A DNA stretch of 64,000 nucleotides from Glycomyces tenuis DSM 44171 (GTDB lineage Bacteria; Actinomycetota; Actinomycetes; Mycobacteriales; Micromonosporaceae). A model generated the notes under the pieces. That model searched no databases. It was given only the letters and a program-made list of their open reading frames with translations, and was not told the origin of the DNA. Location of the stretch: assembly GCF_000427885.1 (NCBI RefSeq), contig NZ_ATYW01000011.1, positions 65,001 to 129,000 of the forward strand, in the 5' to 3' direction. The position numbers were made by a program, and so were the translations under genes. Positions 1 to 8,590 of this stretch are shown here, piece by piece; the stretch's first letter is position 1, and each line of letters begins with the position of its first letter.

Positions 1-32
1 AACCGAACGGCGACGACTGAGCGGACGGCCGC

Positions 33-599
33 TCACTCCGGCAGGCCGGCGGCGACGCCTTCGGCCAGCTCGGGCAGTTCACCGACGCCGTCCTGCTCGG
101 CGGTGATGACCACCGTCGAGGCGTCGAGCACGGTCACCCACGCCTCGCCTTCGGGGATGTCGTACGCGGCCCACGACACGCCGCCGGCCTCGACCGGCTC
201 GCCGGACCCGCTCAAGCCCTCGTGAACGTCGTCGACCGGGCCGGTGGTCTGCACCAGCTGCAGGCCGAAGCCGTCCGGCGAGTACCAGCCGGTGCGCAGC
301 GTCACCGCCTCGCCCTCCGCGGCCAGCGCGCTCGAGATCGGCTTCCACTCCTGCGAGAGCTCGGGGCGCACGGCCTCCATGCCGAGCCCCTCGGCCGCCT
401 GGCGGTCCTGGCTCGTGTCGACGACGCTGACCTCGCGGTCCTCGGCCGCCCAGTCCCACGCCCAGTAGAAGATCCCCAACGGGACGAGCAGTACCGCGAG
501 GGACAGCGCCATGTCGCGCATCCGGCGCTGCTTCGGTCGGCGCGCGGGCTTCGCCGACTCGGCCGGTCCGGCCGCGGCCTTGGCGTCATCGCTGGACAT
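33..599 (-). CDS. DUF4245-type membrane-anchored protein
   Basis: This 188-residue protein has a short basic cytoplasmic N-terminus, one membrane helix at about residues 31-48 and an extracytoplasmic domain. The start of the helix (RDMALSLAVLLVPLG) and the motif WYSPDGFGLQLVQT match the actinobacterial DUF4245 family, whose function is unknown. I chose the ATG at 599 because the upstream in-frame codons translate to arginine-rich non-protein-like sequence and a GGGGG tract precedes this ATG. It is divergent from the sugar kinase gene. The family call is fairly sure; no function can be assigned. Confidence 0.75.
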   Translation of the reverse strand: MSSDDAKAAAGPAESAKPARRPKQRRMRDMALSLAVLLVPLGIFYWAWDWAAEDREVSVVDTSQDRQAAEGLGMEAVRPELSQEWKPISSALAAEGEAVTLRTGWYSPDGFGLQLVQTTGPVDDVHEGLSGSGEPVEAGGVSWAAYDIPEGEAWVTVLDASTVVITAEQDGVGELPELAEGVAAGLPE

Positions 600-789
600 G
601 CCCCCATGGTGACCGACCGGTCCGCGGCGGGCCACACCGCCCCGCCGGCGGGTGGCGCGGTCGACGCCCCGCCCGGGCACCGGCCGCGCCCACTTGTCCA
701 CAGGCCGCGCCGGACGGTGCCGAAATGTGTTGGAATACCCTCACCATCACCGAAACTCCATATGCCCGCCCTTGACGAAAGGAGCCCCC

Positions 790-1686
790 TTGATCCTCGT
801 GGCAGGCGAGAACGTGATCGACCTCGTGCCCGCGCCGGGAGGCCAGCTGCGCCCCGTCTGCGGGGGCGGACCCGCGAACACGGCGGTGGCACTGGCCCGG
901 CGCGGGGTGCCGACGGCACTGGTCGGCTCGGTCGGCGGCGACCACTTCGGGCGGCAGGTGTGGCGGCGGCACATCGCCGCCGGAGTGCGGCGCGACTACC
1001 TGGAGCGGACCGACCAGCCCTCGACGCTGGCGCTGGCGATCGTCGACGAGGACGGGAAGGCCGACTACGACTTCTGGACCATCGGGACGGCCGACTTCGA
1101 CTGGACGGGGCGGGAGCTGCCGCGGCCGGACCCCGCCCGCGTCGACCTCGTCCACTTCGGCTCGCTCGCGGCCTACCTCGAACCCTCGGCGCAGGTGATC
1201 GAGCACTGGGTGAACCGGGCCAGGGCCTCGGTGCCGGTCTCGTTCGACCCGAACCTCCAACTGTCGGCGATGGGCTCGCCCGAGCACGTGCGCAGGCGCA
1301 CCGAGCGGCTCGTCGGCCTGTCGAACCTGGTGCGCGTCTCCGAGCGGGACCTGTCCCGGATCTACCCGGACACCGACATCGACAAGATCGCCGACGAATG
1401 GCTCGCGCTGGGCCCGGACCTGGTGGTGGTGACCCTCGGCGACGCCGGATCGGTGGCGTTCCACCGCAACCACACGACGGAGGCCCCGGCGGTGCCGGTG
1501 GACGTCGTCGACACGATCGGCGCGGGCGACGCGTTCACCTCGGGTCTCCTGGGCTGGCTGACCTCGGCCGGCTGGATGCGCCTGGACCGGATGGCGGCGT
1601 GGGGCAACCGGACGGTCGTGGCCGCGGCGCTGCGCTACGCCGGGCGGCTCGCGGCGCACGCCTGCACGGTGCCCGGCGCGCCGTGA
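790..1686 (+). CDS. PfkB-family carbohydrate kinase
   Basis: This 298-residue protein is a ribokinase/PfkB-fold sugar kinase that would phosphorylate a sugar, probably fructose or a related sugar, with ATP. The N-terminal ILVAGENVIDLVP, the GGGPANTAVALARRG substrate-lid region and the C-terminal DTIGAGDAF motif near residues 242-249 (catalytic Asp about 247) are all present. The TTG at 790 follows AAAGGAG at good spacing and starts the first beta strand, so it is preferred over the upstream ATG at 652, whose extension looks non-coding. The substrate cannot be read from sequence. It is followed by egtD on the same strand but egtD has its own promoter. Confidence 0.85.
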   Translation: MILVAGENVIDLVPAPGGQLRPVCGGGPANTAVALARRGVPTALVGSVGGDHFGRQVWRRHIAAGVRRDYLERTDQPSTLALAIVDEDGKADYDFWTIGTADFDWTGRELPRPDPARVDLVHFGSLAAYLEPSAQVIEHWVNRARASVPVSFDPNLQLSAMGSPEHVRRRTERLVGLSNLVRVSERDLSRIYPDTDIDKIADEWLALGPDLVVVTLGDAGSVAFHRNHTTEAPAVPVDVVDTIGAGDAFTSGLLGWLTSAGWMRLDRMAAWGNRTVVAAALRYAGRLAAHACTVPGAP

Positions 1687-1712
1687 TCAGTGCGTCGGCC
1701 GCGACGGCGGCA

Positions 1713-1718
1713 TAGGAT
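1713..1718 (+). promoter_or_regulatory. -10 box for egtD, leaderless-type
   Basis: TAGGAT ends 6 nt before the GTG at 1725, leaving no room for a Shine-Dalgarno site. Transcription should begin at or next to the start codon. Confidence 0.6.
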
Positions 1719-1724
1719 CAGAGG

Positions 1725-2741
1725 GTGGCAGAACCAGAACTGCGAGTGTGCCTCGACGAGGACGACCTGGACGCGGCTCTGCGTTTCGAGGCCCGGTACG
1801 GCCTGACGTCCAGCCCGAAGCGCCTGCCGATGCGGCTGCACTACGACGGCCGCGGCGCGGCCCTGTTCGGCGAGCTGACCCGCCAGCCGGAGTACTACCC
1901 GACCCGCTGCGAGCGGCGGATCCTGGACTCGCACGCCGACGCGATCGCCGACGTCCTGGCGACCGAGTTCGGCACCGGCGGCTTCGAGAGCCCGATGGGC
2001 GCGCCGGTGTCGGTGATCGAGCTGGGCGCCGGCGCCGCCGAGAAGATCCGGGTGGTGCTGGACGCGCTGCACCGGGACGGCCTGCTCGCCTCGTTCTGGC
2101 CGTTCGACGTCGACGCGGGCTCGGTGCGGGACGTGCTCGCCGAGCTGGCCCCGGCCTACCCCGACGCCAGGCTGGGCGGCATCGTCGGCGACTTCACGAT
2201 CCACCTGCGGCACCTGCCCGAGGACCACCACAACAGGCTGGTGGCGTTCCTGGGCGGCACGTTCGGGAACTTCACCGGGCCCGAGAGGGAGCAGTTCCTG
2301 CGGGACCTGCGGGAGGCACTGCACCCGGGCGACTGGTTCATGCTCGGGGCCGACCTGGTGAAGGACCCGGATACCATCCTGGCCGCCTACAACGACGCCG
2401 CCGGCGTCACCGCCGAGTTCAACCGCAACGTCCTGCACGTCCTCAACCACCGCCTCGGCGCCGACTTCGAACCCGAGCACTTCGAGCACGTCGCGACCTG
2501 GGACGGCGACGCCCAGACCGTCGAACTGCGGCTGCGGGCGCTGAAGCCGATGGCGGTGGCCCTGCCCGCGATCGGACTGGACGTCGCCTTCGACACGGGC
2601 GAGGAGATCCACACCGGCATCTCTGTGAAATTCCGCCCCGCCGAACTCGAGGACCAGTTGCGGGCGGCGGATTTCAGGCCGGAGCACCGCTGGAGCGACC
2701 CCGACGGCGCCTTCGCGGTCTTCCTCGCGCGGGTCGGGTGA
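1725..2741 (+). CDS. egtD: L-histidine N-alpha-methyltransferase EgtD
   Basis: The 338-residue protein matches EgtD, the SAM-dependent enzyme that trimethylates histidine to hercynine, the first step of ergothioneine synthesis in the cytosol. Diagnostic stretches are LTRQPEYYPTRCERRIL near residue 55, the SAM-binding VIELGAGAAEKIRVVLDAL, VAFLGGTFGNFTGPER and GADLVKDPDTILAAYNDAAG. Length is normal for the family. No egtA, egtB, egtC or egtE lies next to it, which differs from the clustered layout in mycobacteria. A GTG start is forced by the -10 box just upstream. Confidence 0.9.
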   Translation: MAEPELRVCLDEDDLDAALRFEARYGLTSSPKRLPMRLHYDGRGAALFGELTRQPEYYPTRCERRILDSHADAIADVLATEFGTGGFESPMGAPVSVIELGAGAAEKIRVVLDALHRDGLLASFWPFDVDAGSVRDVLAELAPAYPDARLGGIVGDFTIHLRHLPEDHHNRLVAFLGGTFGNFTGPEREQFLRDLREALHPGDWFMLGADLVKDPDTILAAYNDAAGVTAEFNRNVLHVLNHRLGADFEPEHFEHVATWDGDAQTVELRLRALKPMAVALPAIGLDVAFDTGEEIHTGISVKFRPAELEDQLRAADFRPEHRWSDPDGAFAVFLARVG

Positions 2742-2764
2742 GCGAACCGGCGCCGGCGACCCCT

Positions 2765-2770
2765 TAGGGT
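2765..2770 (+). promoter_or_regulatory. -10 box for the histidine phosphatase gene
   Basis: TAGGGT ends 7 nt before the ATG at 2778. The GTG at 2769 lies inside this box and can be discarded as a start. Confidence 0.55.
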
Positions 2771-2777
2771 GGTCGGC

Positions 2778-3389
2778 ATGGGAGAAATCGTGCTGATCCG
2801 CCACGGGGAGACGACCTGGTCGGCCTCCGGCCGACACACCTCGGTCACCGACCTCGACCTCACCGAGAACGGTGTGGCCCAAGCGAAAGCCCTCGCTCCG
2901 CTGCTGCGGCGCCGGGACTTCGCCGCGGTCTGGACGAGCCCCCGCAAGCGGGCCGTGCGGACCGCCGAGCTCATCGGCCTGCCCGCCGCCGAGGTCAAGG
3001 CCGACCTGGCCGAGTGGGCGTACGGCGACTACGAGGGCCTGACGCGCGAGCAGATCAACGAGACCGACCCCCAGTGGACGATCTGGACGGACGGCGGCAA
3101 AGGCGAGGGAGGCGAGACGGCCGCGCAGGTCGAGGCGCGGCTCGACCGGGCCCTCGCTGAGGCCGGGAGGCTGCTCGGCGAGGGCGACGTCGCGTTCGTC
3201 GCCCACGGCCACAGCCTCAGGGTGGCCGCGGCGCGCTGGCTGGGCCGCCCCGCCGTCGACGGCCGCGACTTCACCATCGACACGGCCTCGATCGGGGCGC
3301 TCGGCTTCGAGCACGGCCGCCCGGCCGTCACCTGCTGGAACCTGACCGCCGCCCTCGCCGAGCCGGACGGCGGCCCAGCGGCCTCGTGA
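2778..3389 (+). CDS. Histidine phosphatase (phosphoglycerate mutase-like)
   Basis: This 203-residue protein belongs to the histidine phosphatase superfamily. The catalytic RHGE motif sits at residues 8-11 with His9 as the phospho-acceptor, and the second histidine is in the FVAHGHSLRVAAARWLG segment. The HTSVTDLDLT stretch is typical of actinobacterial acid-phosphatase-like members rather than true glycolytic mutases. The substrate is not known. Start chosen from the leaderless-type promoter. It begins 36 nt after egtD, but nothing links the two functionally. Confidence 0.85.
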   Translation: MGEIVLIRHGETTWSASGRHTSVTDLDLTENGVAQAKALAPLLRRRDFAAVWTSPRKRAVRTAELIGLPAAEVKADLAEWAYGDYEGLTREQINETDPQWTIWTDGGKGEGGETAAQVEARLDRALAEAGRLLGEGDVAFVAHGHSLRVAAARWLGRPAVDGRDFTIDTASIGALGFEHGRPAVTCWNLTAALAEPDGGPAAS

Positions 3390-3448
3390 ACCGCGCCCGC
3401 GGTGCGGGGCGACTACGCTGGAAAACGGCAGGAGATCGGAAGGACCAA

Positions 3449-3787
3449 ATGGAAGCGATCCTGATCTCGGTCGCCGCCGCGGCGGCCGGCAAGGCGAGCG
3501 AAGCGGTGGTGAAGGGCGGCGCGGTGGCCGTCAGGAAGGCCGCCGAGCTGGTGCGCGCGCGGTTCGCGGGCACGCCCGAACTGGAGCGGGCCGAGCGCGG
3601 GGACATCGCGGTCGAGGACCTCGCCGCGGCGATCCAGGCCGCCTGCGCGAGCGACGAGGCGTTCCGCCGGAGCCTGAGCCAGGCGGTCGGCCGGCCGATC
3701 GGGGCCGCGACGTTCCACAACGAGTTCCACGGCAGCGTCAAGAACGTCTTCCAGGCCCGGACCGTCAACGAACTCCACCTGAACTGA
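3449..3787 (+). CDS. Small protein with C-terminal RHIM-like motif
   Basis: This 112-residue protein starts at an ATG preceded by GGAAGGA; a -10-like TACGCT lies about 30 nt upstream. The N-terminal part is alanine-rich and helical (AILISVAAAAAGKASEAVV), resembling the short helical domains at the start of some actinobacterial signalling proteins. The C-terminal 25 residues, with N-x-F-x-G-x-V-x-N-x-x-Q-A-R spacing, resemble the N...G...VQA motifs of bacterial RHIM-like amyloid signalling tails. No catalytic domain is present. If the tail is functional, this would be an adaptor or seed for a partner encoded elsewhere. The motif assignment is an inference from pattern only. Confidence 0.6.
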   Translation: MEAILISVAAAAAGKASEAVVKGGAVAVRKAAELVRARFAGTPELERAERGDIAVEDLAAAIQAACASDEAFRRSLSQAVGRPIGAATFHNEFHGSVKNVFQARTVNELHLN

Positions 3788-3828
3788 GCCCGCCTCGCGA
3801 ACCCCCGCTCGGGGCTGATCGGCTCTGG

Positions 3829-3834
3829 TACGCT
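3829..3834 (+). promoter_or_regulatory. -10 box for the YhhN gene
   Basis: TACGCT ends 9 nt before the ATG at 3844 and no ribosome-binding site is visible between them. Confidence 0.45.
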
Positions 3835-3843
3835 TCGGCAGCC

Positions 3844-4563
3844 ATGAGCCCACTCCTCACGCTGGTCCGGTCCGCGGCCGCGCGCTGCCCCGCGCCCGTG
3901 TGGCTGGCCGCCTTCGCACTCGCGCTCGCCGCCGACCTGGCGGCGATCACGCTCGGCGCCGACGGCGCCCGATGGGTCACCAAGCCCGCCCTGATGCTCT
4001 CGCTGCTGGGCTTCCTGACGGTGTCGGCGCCGCCGGGGAACGCCGCGGCGCGCCTGCTCGGCGCCGGACTGGCCCTCGCCTGGGCGGCCGATGCGGCACT
4101 GCTCGTGGACGGCACCGAGGCGTTCCTGACCGGTATGGCGCTGTTCGGCCTGATGCAGCTGTGCTACCTGGCGGTCTTCGTCCGGGCCGGGGCCGTGGAG
4201 CGCCTGCGCCGCCGCTGGCCGGTGCCCGCGGCCTACCTGCTCTTCTGGGCCGCGGCGATCGCCGTGCTGTGGCCGCGCCTCGGCGCATTGGCGGCGCCGA
4301 TCGCGGTGTACGGCCTGCTGCTGGTGGCGATGGGCGCCGCGGCCTCGGGCCTGGGCCGCTCGGCGGCGGCGGGCGGCGCGCTGTTCGTGGTCTCGGACCT
4401 CATGCTCGGCGCAGGGGTCGCCGGCCTGGACTTCCCGCTGCGCGAGCAGGCGGTCATGGCGAGCTACGGCGCGGCGCAGCTGCTGATCGTCCTCGGCTGC
4501 CTCAGGAACGCCGCCTTCGCCCCGGCGGTGGTGACGCGCCGGGCGCGGATCGAACCGGTCTAG
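3844..4563 (+). CDS. YhhN/TMEM86-family membrane protein (lysoplasmalogenase-like)
   Basis: The 239-residue protein has about eight hydrophobic segments and the YhhN hallmarks TKPALMLSLL near residue 46, AADAALL, GALFVVSDLMLG near residue 178 and YGAAQLLIVLG near the end. Family members hydrolyse the vinyl-ether bond of lysoplasmalogens, and the animal homologue TMEM86 has this activity. Actinobacteria mostly lack plasmalogens, so the physiological substrate here is uncertain. Its stop codon shares a CTAG with that of the convergent gene. Confidence 0.8.
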   Translation: MSPLLTLVRSAAARCPAPVWLAAFALALAADLAAITLGADGARWVTKPALMLSLLGFLTVSAPPGNAAARLLGAGLALAWAADAALLVDGTEAFLTGMALFGLMQLCYLAVFVRAGAVERLRRRWPVPAAYLLFWAAAIAVLWPRLGALAAPIAVYGLLLVAMGAAASGLGRSAAAGGALFVVSDLMLGAGVAGLDFPLREQAVMASYGAAQLLIVLGCLRNAAFAPAVVTRRARIEPV

Positions 4564-5459
4564 TCCTCCTGGACCAGGCGGGCGATGCTGCGGCGCAGGA
4601 ACGCGTCCCGCATCACCGAGATGAACGCGCCCTCACCCGGAGGGGCGAGCTCGCGGAGCCCGACGCCCTCGGCGAGCCGGCCGGCGTCGCCGCCGCGCCT
4701 GAGATAGTCGGTCGCCAGCGCCAGCCCGAACTCGGAGTCGAGGACCTCGGCGGGACGGCGGAGCACATCGCGGCGGGTCCGGACGATCAGCAGAGTCGTC
4801 TCGTTCAGCACGAGCATGGCCATGACCATCCAGGCGAGCATCACCTCCGGCAGATCGGCCGCGACCGCCACGGTGACCGGGACACCGAGCACGAGCAGCA
4901 GGAACACCGCCGCGACACCGAAAAGGTTCGCGAGGCCGGGCTCCTCGCCGTCCCGCCGGGCCCGGCGTCGGGCCTGGCCGACGCCGCTGACCGCCCGGAC
5001 GACGCCGGCGGCGTCGACGGTGAACGAACCCATGCTGAACACCCCCAGGCGCTTCACGACCGGCCTGACGGCCAGGTAGACGGCCACCGCGCCGACGTCG
5101 GCCACCAGGCCGACCACCGGTCCGGCCAGCGTGAACGGCATCACCAGCGTGGTCACCAGGCAGCCGACGCAGAACAGGAGCAGCAGCACCAGACCGGCGC
5201 CCAGCTCGCCGCGCATCCTCCCGCGGGGCAGCGCCGCGGCCAGCATCCGCGGATCCGAGCGGGCCCGCAGCAGCCGCCGCATCCCCTCGTGGTCCGACTC
5301 GGGCTCCTCCAGGCGCTGCATCTCCATCACGAACCGCAGGTCCTGCCGGCTCATCCCCTCGGCCAGCTCGCGGGCCTTCGCCTCCGGCAGGCCGTCGGAG
5401 CGGGCCATCGAGAGGTATTCGGCCATCGTCGCCTCGTCAGGCGGATCGCCTCGCGCCAT
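4560..5459 (-). CDS. Four-helix membrane protein of unknown function
   Basis: I do not recognise this 299-residue protein. The first 80 residues are soluble and charged, with a DxxR-rich stretch (RQDLRFVMEMQRLEEPES) that could be a small helical domain. Four membrane helices follow at roughly residues 88-110, 113-131, 175-199 and 204-226, and a soluble C-terminal tail of about 70 residues ends the protein. The ATG at 5459 has GGAGG upstream. Its promoter overlaps that of the divergent 81-residue membrane protein. Confidence 0.65.
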   Translation of the reverse strand: MARGDPPDEATMAEYLSMARSDGLPEAKARELAEGMSRQDLRFVMEMQRLEEPESDHEGMRRLLRARSDPRMLAAALPRGRMRGELGAGLVLLLLFCVGCLVTTLVMPFTLAGPVVGLVADVGAVAVYLAVRPVVKRLGVFSMGSFTVDAAGVVRAVSGVGQARRRARRDGEEPGLANLFGVAAVFLLLVLGVPVTVAVAADLPEVMLAWMVMAMLVLNETTLLIVRTRRDVLRRPAEVLDSEFGLALATDYLRRGGDAGRLAEGVGLRELAPPGEGAFISVMRDAFLRRSIARLVQED

Positions 5460-5493
5460 CGCCGCGCCTCCGTTCCCCTCCTGCAGCCGAAAG

Positions 5494-5503
5494 ACCGTAG
5501 GCT
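5494..5503. promoter_or_regulatory. Two divergent -10 boxes sharing a TA dinucleotide
   Basis: On the plus strand TAGGCT (5498-5503) lies 8 nt before the ATG at 5512. On the minus strand TACGGT (5494-5499) faces the gene starting at 5459. Bases 5498-5499 belong to both boxes, so only one polymerase could open this site at a time. Confidence 0.5.
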
Positions 5504-5511
5504 CTCAGTGT

Positions 5512-5757
5512 ATGAAACGCATTCTGTGGGGCCTGGCGTTCGTGGTGGGCGGCTACTTCGTCGTGCGGGCCCTGCTGGAGCCGTTCGTGATCGACTTCTC
5601 GGACCCCTCCAGCTACGAGGACGACTGGGGCGGCCCGAGCCTCATCGGCGTCCTGGCAGTCCACATGGGCCCCGGCGTCATCGCCGCGGCCCTGTTCGTC
5701 CACTGGCTCCTCAAATCCGACCGCAGAAAACCCACCGGCTCGACCGCTCCGGAATGA
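5512..5757 (+). CDS. Small two-helix membrane protein
   Basis: This 81-residue protein has a membrane helix at about residues 4-22, an acidic loop (DFSDPSSYEDDWGG) probably outside the cell, and a second helix at about 46-67. It ends in a basic tail. No family was recognised. The start was chosen from the -10 box 8 nt upstream. The next gene begins 6 nt after the stop, so the two are probably co-transcribed membrane proteins. Confidence 0.6.
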   Translation: MKRILWGLAFVVGGYFVVRALLEPFVIDFSDPSSYEDDWGGPSLIGVLAVHMGPGVIAAALFVHWLLKSDRRKPTGSTAPE

Positions 5758-5763
5758 TCCCCC

Positions 5764-6384
5764 GTGGCCCCCTCGACGATCCTGATCGACATCGCCGCCG
5801 TCGCGGTCTTCGCGTTGCTCGTCGCGGGCGTGGTCGGGGCGGCCCTGTGGCTGTTCCTGGGCCGCGACGCCGAGACGGCGCCGAACCGCCCCGCACCAAG
5901 ACCGACGTTGCAGCGGCGGTTGCTCGGCTTCGCCAAGCTCGCACTCGCCCTGGCGGCGATCATGTTCGCTCACGCCGCCCAAGCGGCGTTCGGCGCTCCG
6001 GTGGGCGAGCGGAGCTCGCCGGTCCTCGAGGTGGTCGAGGCCCGCGAATGCGACCGCCCACTGACGGGATTCGGCCTGATCCGAACATGCGAACTGCAGG
6101 TCTACCGCTCGACCGAGGCGATCGAATACCCTGGCCGCCCGGGCACGGTCGTCGGCGACACCCCGGTCGAGCCGGGCGACCGCGTGGCCGAGTACTCCTC
6201 GTCGGGTTGGGTGCGGTGGATCCAGGTCTTCGGCGACGACCCGCAGTGGCGGTCGCTGGACGATGCCCGAAAACCGAATCTGGACTGGCTCCCGGCCGCG
6301 GCGCTCCTCGGCGCGGCGATCGTCCTGTCTGGGGCGGGACGGCGTGTCCGCCGCCGTCCCGCCCCCGAGGAGGCCGTCAGGTGA
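5764..6384 (+). CDS. Membrane protein of unknown function
   Basis: This 206-residue protein begins with a GTG 6 nt after the previous stop. It has helices near residues 8-32 and 48-72, an extracytoplasmic region of about 100 residues with two cysteines (ECDRPLTGFGLIRTCELQVY) that could form a disulfide, and a last helix near 177-192 before a basic tail. The cysteine loop and the exposed beta-rich segment suggest a small sensor or structural protein. I see no known family. Its 3' end overlaps the convergent helicase gene by 8 bp. Confidence 0.6.
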   Translation: MAPSTILIDIAAVAVFALLVAGVVGAALWLFLGRDAETAPNRPAPRPTLQRRLLGFAKLALALAAIMFAHAAQAAFGAPVGERSSPVLEVVEARECDRPLTGFGLIRTCELQVYRSTEAIEYPGRPGTVVGDTPVEPGDRVAEYSSSGWVRWIQVFGDDPQWRSLDDARKPNLDWLPAAALLGAAIVLSGAGRRVRRRPAPEEAVR

Positions 6385-8518
6385 TGTCGATCCTCGTCAG
6401 GCGCTGCGTGGACCGGGTCAGCACCACGTAGGCGACACCGGGGCCGTGGTGCTTCGCGATGCCGTCCAGGTCGGCGGCGATGACCGCGTCCCACTCCAGG
6501 CCCTTCGACTCCAGCGGGCCGACGAGCGTCACCCGGTCGTCGTGGACGACGCCGGCCAGCTCGCCGTGGCGGGCGTACGGCGCGATGATCCCCACCGTCC
6601 CCTCGACCGCTTCGAGCGCCTCGGCGACCGCGCCGGCGACCTCCGGCAGGAGCGCGTCGGCCGCCACCGCCCGCTCCTCGACGTCCACGCCGGTCTCGCG
6701 GACCGCCTCGGGCAGGTCGATGTTCTTCAGCCGCGGCTTCGCCCACTCGGCGGCGTAGTCGAAGACCTCTTTGGAGTTGCGGTAGTTCTTCGTCAGGTGG
6801 AACTCGTGGATCCGGCCCCTCGGCACGGCCCGGCGCCTGGCGTCGGCGCTCTCCTTCGGCCTCGGCCAGCTCGACTGGGCCTCGTCGCCGACGATCGTCC
6901 AACCGGCGCTGCGGCCGCGGCGGCCGAGCATCCGCCACTGCATCGGCGACAGGTCCTGCGCCTCGTCGACGATGACGTGGGCGTAATCCTCGTAGAAGGC
7001 GTCGCGGGCCTGGCGCTCGCCCCGGTCGTAATAGCGGTCCTGCGCCGTCGAGACCTCCTCGACGCCGCTCCAGGAGCGGATGCGGTCCCGGTCGCGCGGC
7101 TCGGGTTTGACGCCGAGGAGCAGCCGCAGCTCGTCGAGCAGGGCCACGTCCTGGATCGAGAAGTCCGAGGCCCGGAACGAGTCGGCGACGCCCTCGATCG
7201 AGGGGCGCTTCAGGTGGCCTTCGGCGGCCGAGGCGAGGCGGCGCTCCTCGCCGGCCCAGCCGAGGACCTGGGCCGGGTCGAGATCGGGCCACCAGTGGTC
7301 GAGGAAGGTCAGGAACTCGCCCCGGGAGCCGACGTCGCGGGAGAACTTCGCGGGCTCCGCGTCAGGAATCACCGGCTTGACCTTGCGCCACAAGGCGACC
7401 AGCAGCGCCCGGCCCGCCTCGGTCTTCGCGAGGTTCGGGCGCTGCTCCTTCTCGAAGACGCGGGCGCGGGCGGCGCCGAGCTCGGCGGCGTCGAGCCGGA
7501 ACACCTCCCCGCGGTAGACGATGCGCAGCTCTGAGGGGGCGCCCGGCGGGGTCTGGCGGACCAGGCGGCGCAGGATCGGCAGCATCACGGTGCCGCCCTT
7601 GACCGAGGCGACCTCGGGCCGGTCCTGCCTGGTGGCCTCGACGCCGGCGTACAGCTCCCCGAGCGAGTACAGGGCGGCGGTCTCCTCGCCGAGGCTGGGC
7701 AGCACGCGGCCGATGTACCGCATGAACACCGCCGACGGGCCGACGACGAGGATCCCGGCGGCCTCGTAGCGGCTGCGGTCCTGGTAGAGCAGGTATGCGG
7801 CGCGGTGGAGGGCGACGACGGTCTTGCCGGTGCCGGGGCCGCCGGTGATGAGGGTGGCGCCGCGGCCGGGCGCGCGGATCGCGGCGTCCTGCTCGGACTG
7901 GATGGTGGCGACGATGTCCCGCATGCGCCCGGTCCGCTTGCGACCCAGGGCGGCCATGAGCGCGCCGTCGCCGATGACGGGCAAGCGGTCGGCGGCGTCC
8001 TCGTTGAGCAGGTCGTCGCTGATCTCCTCGACGTCGCGGCCGAAGGAGCGGATGACGCGGCGGCGGGCCACCTCTTGGCGGTCGACGGCGGTGGCGCGGT
8101 AGAACGGCGCGGCGGCGGGCGCGCGCCAGTCCACCAGGAGCGGCCGGTACTCGGCGTCGCGGACGCCGAGGCGGCCGACGTGGCGGACGCGGCCGTCGTC
8201 GAAGTCGAGGCGCCCGAACACGAGGCCCTCGTGCTGCGAGTCGAGGTCGGCGATGCGGCGGGCGGCGCGGTAGACGAACACGTCGCGTTCGAACTGGGCG
8301 CCGGGCACGGTCGCGTCGCGGTGGGCGTAGCCGGCCTCGCGGTGGCCTTCGGCGTCGGCGCGGAGCACGTCGACCCGATCGTAGACGCGGTCGACGAACG
8401 CCTGCTCGACGGCGATCTCCTCCTGCGGGGTGTTGGACGGGTTCGGGGTGGGGACGGCGTGGGACGTGTCGGCATCCTGTTGGCGTCGGGCGTCGACTGA
8501 GTCTGGTTTCTGGGACAC
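6377..8518 (-). CDS. helD: HelD-like RNA polymerase-associated helicase
   Basis: This protein of about 713 residues is a UvrD-like superfamily 1 ATPase of the HelD/HelR type. Walker A is GGPGTGKTVVALHRAAY, the DEXX motif is VIVDEAQDLSPMQWR, and later motifs GDEAQSSW, KNYRNSKEVF, GLEWDAVI and VVLTRS are intact. The LVDWRAPAAAPFYRAT segment before Walker A is characteristic of HelD, which dissociates stalled RNA polymerase from DNA; actinobacterial members can protect against rifamycins. The GTG at 8518 follows GAGGAG, and a TAGGCT -10 lies about 35 nt upstream, so the ATG at 8548 is less likely. Transcription is separate from the neighbours. Confidence 0.85.
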   Translation of the reverse strand: MSQKPDSVDARRQQDADTSHAVPTPNPSNTPQEEIAVEQAFVDRVYDRVDVLRADAEGHREAGYAHRDATVPGAQFERDVFVYRAARRIADLDSQHEGLVFGRLDFDDGRVRHVGRLGVRDAEYRPLLVDWRAPAAAPFYRATAVDRQEVARRRVIRSFGRDVEEISDDLLNEDAADRLPVIGDGALMAALGRKRTGRMRDIVATIQSEQDAAIRAPGRGATLITGGPGTGKTVVALHRAAYLLYQDRSRYEAAGILVVGPSAVFMRYIGRVLPSLGEETAALYSLGELYAGVEATRQDRPEVASVKGGTVMLPILRRLVRQTPPGAPSELRIVYRGEVFRLDAAELGAARARVFEKEQRPNLAKTEAGRALLVALWRKVKPVIPDAEPAKFSRDVGSRGEFLTFLDHWWPDLDPAQVLGWAGEERRLASAAEGHLKRPSIEGVADSFRASDFSIQDVALLDELRLLLGVKPEPRDRDRIRSWSGVEEVSTAQDRYYDRGERQARDAFYEDYAHVIVDEAQDLSPMQWRMLGRRGRSAGWTIVGDEAQSSWPRPKESADARRRAVPRGRIHEFHLTKNYRNSKEVFDYAAEWAKPRLKNIDLPEAVRETGVDVEERAVAADALLPEVAGAVAEALEAVEGTVGIIAPYARHGELAGVVHDDRVTLVGPLESKGLEWDAVIAADLDGIAKHHGPGVAYVVLTRSTQRLTRIDIT

Positions 8519-8590
8519 AGCGCTCCTCGCTCGAATTCGGGAACGCACCAGCCTAGCGCGTCCGAGCGCCGGTCGTCCGCCAATCGCGGC

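Noticed and set aside
3900-6431. Open frame of 843 codons on the plus strand
   Set aside because: It crosses the YhhN gene and the minus-strand membrane gene in other frames and shows no domain-like sequence.
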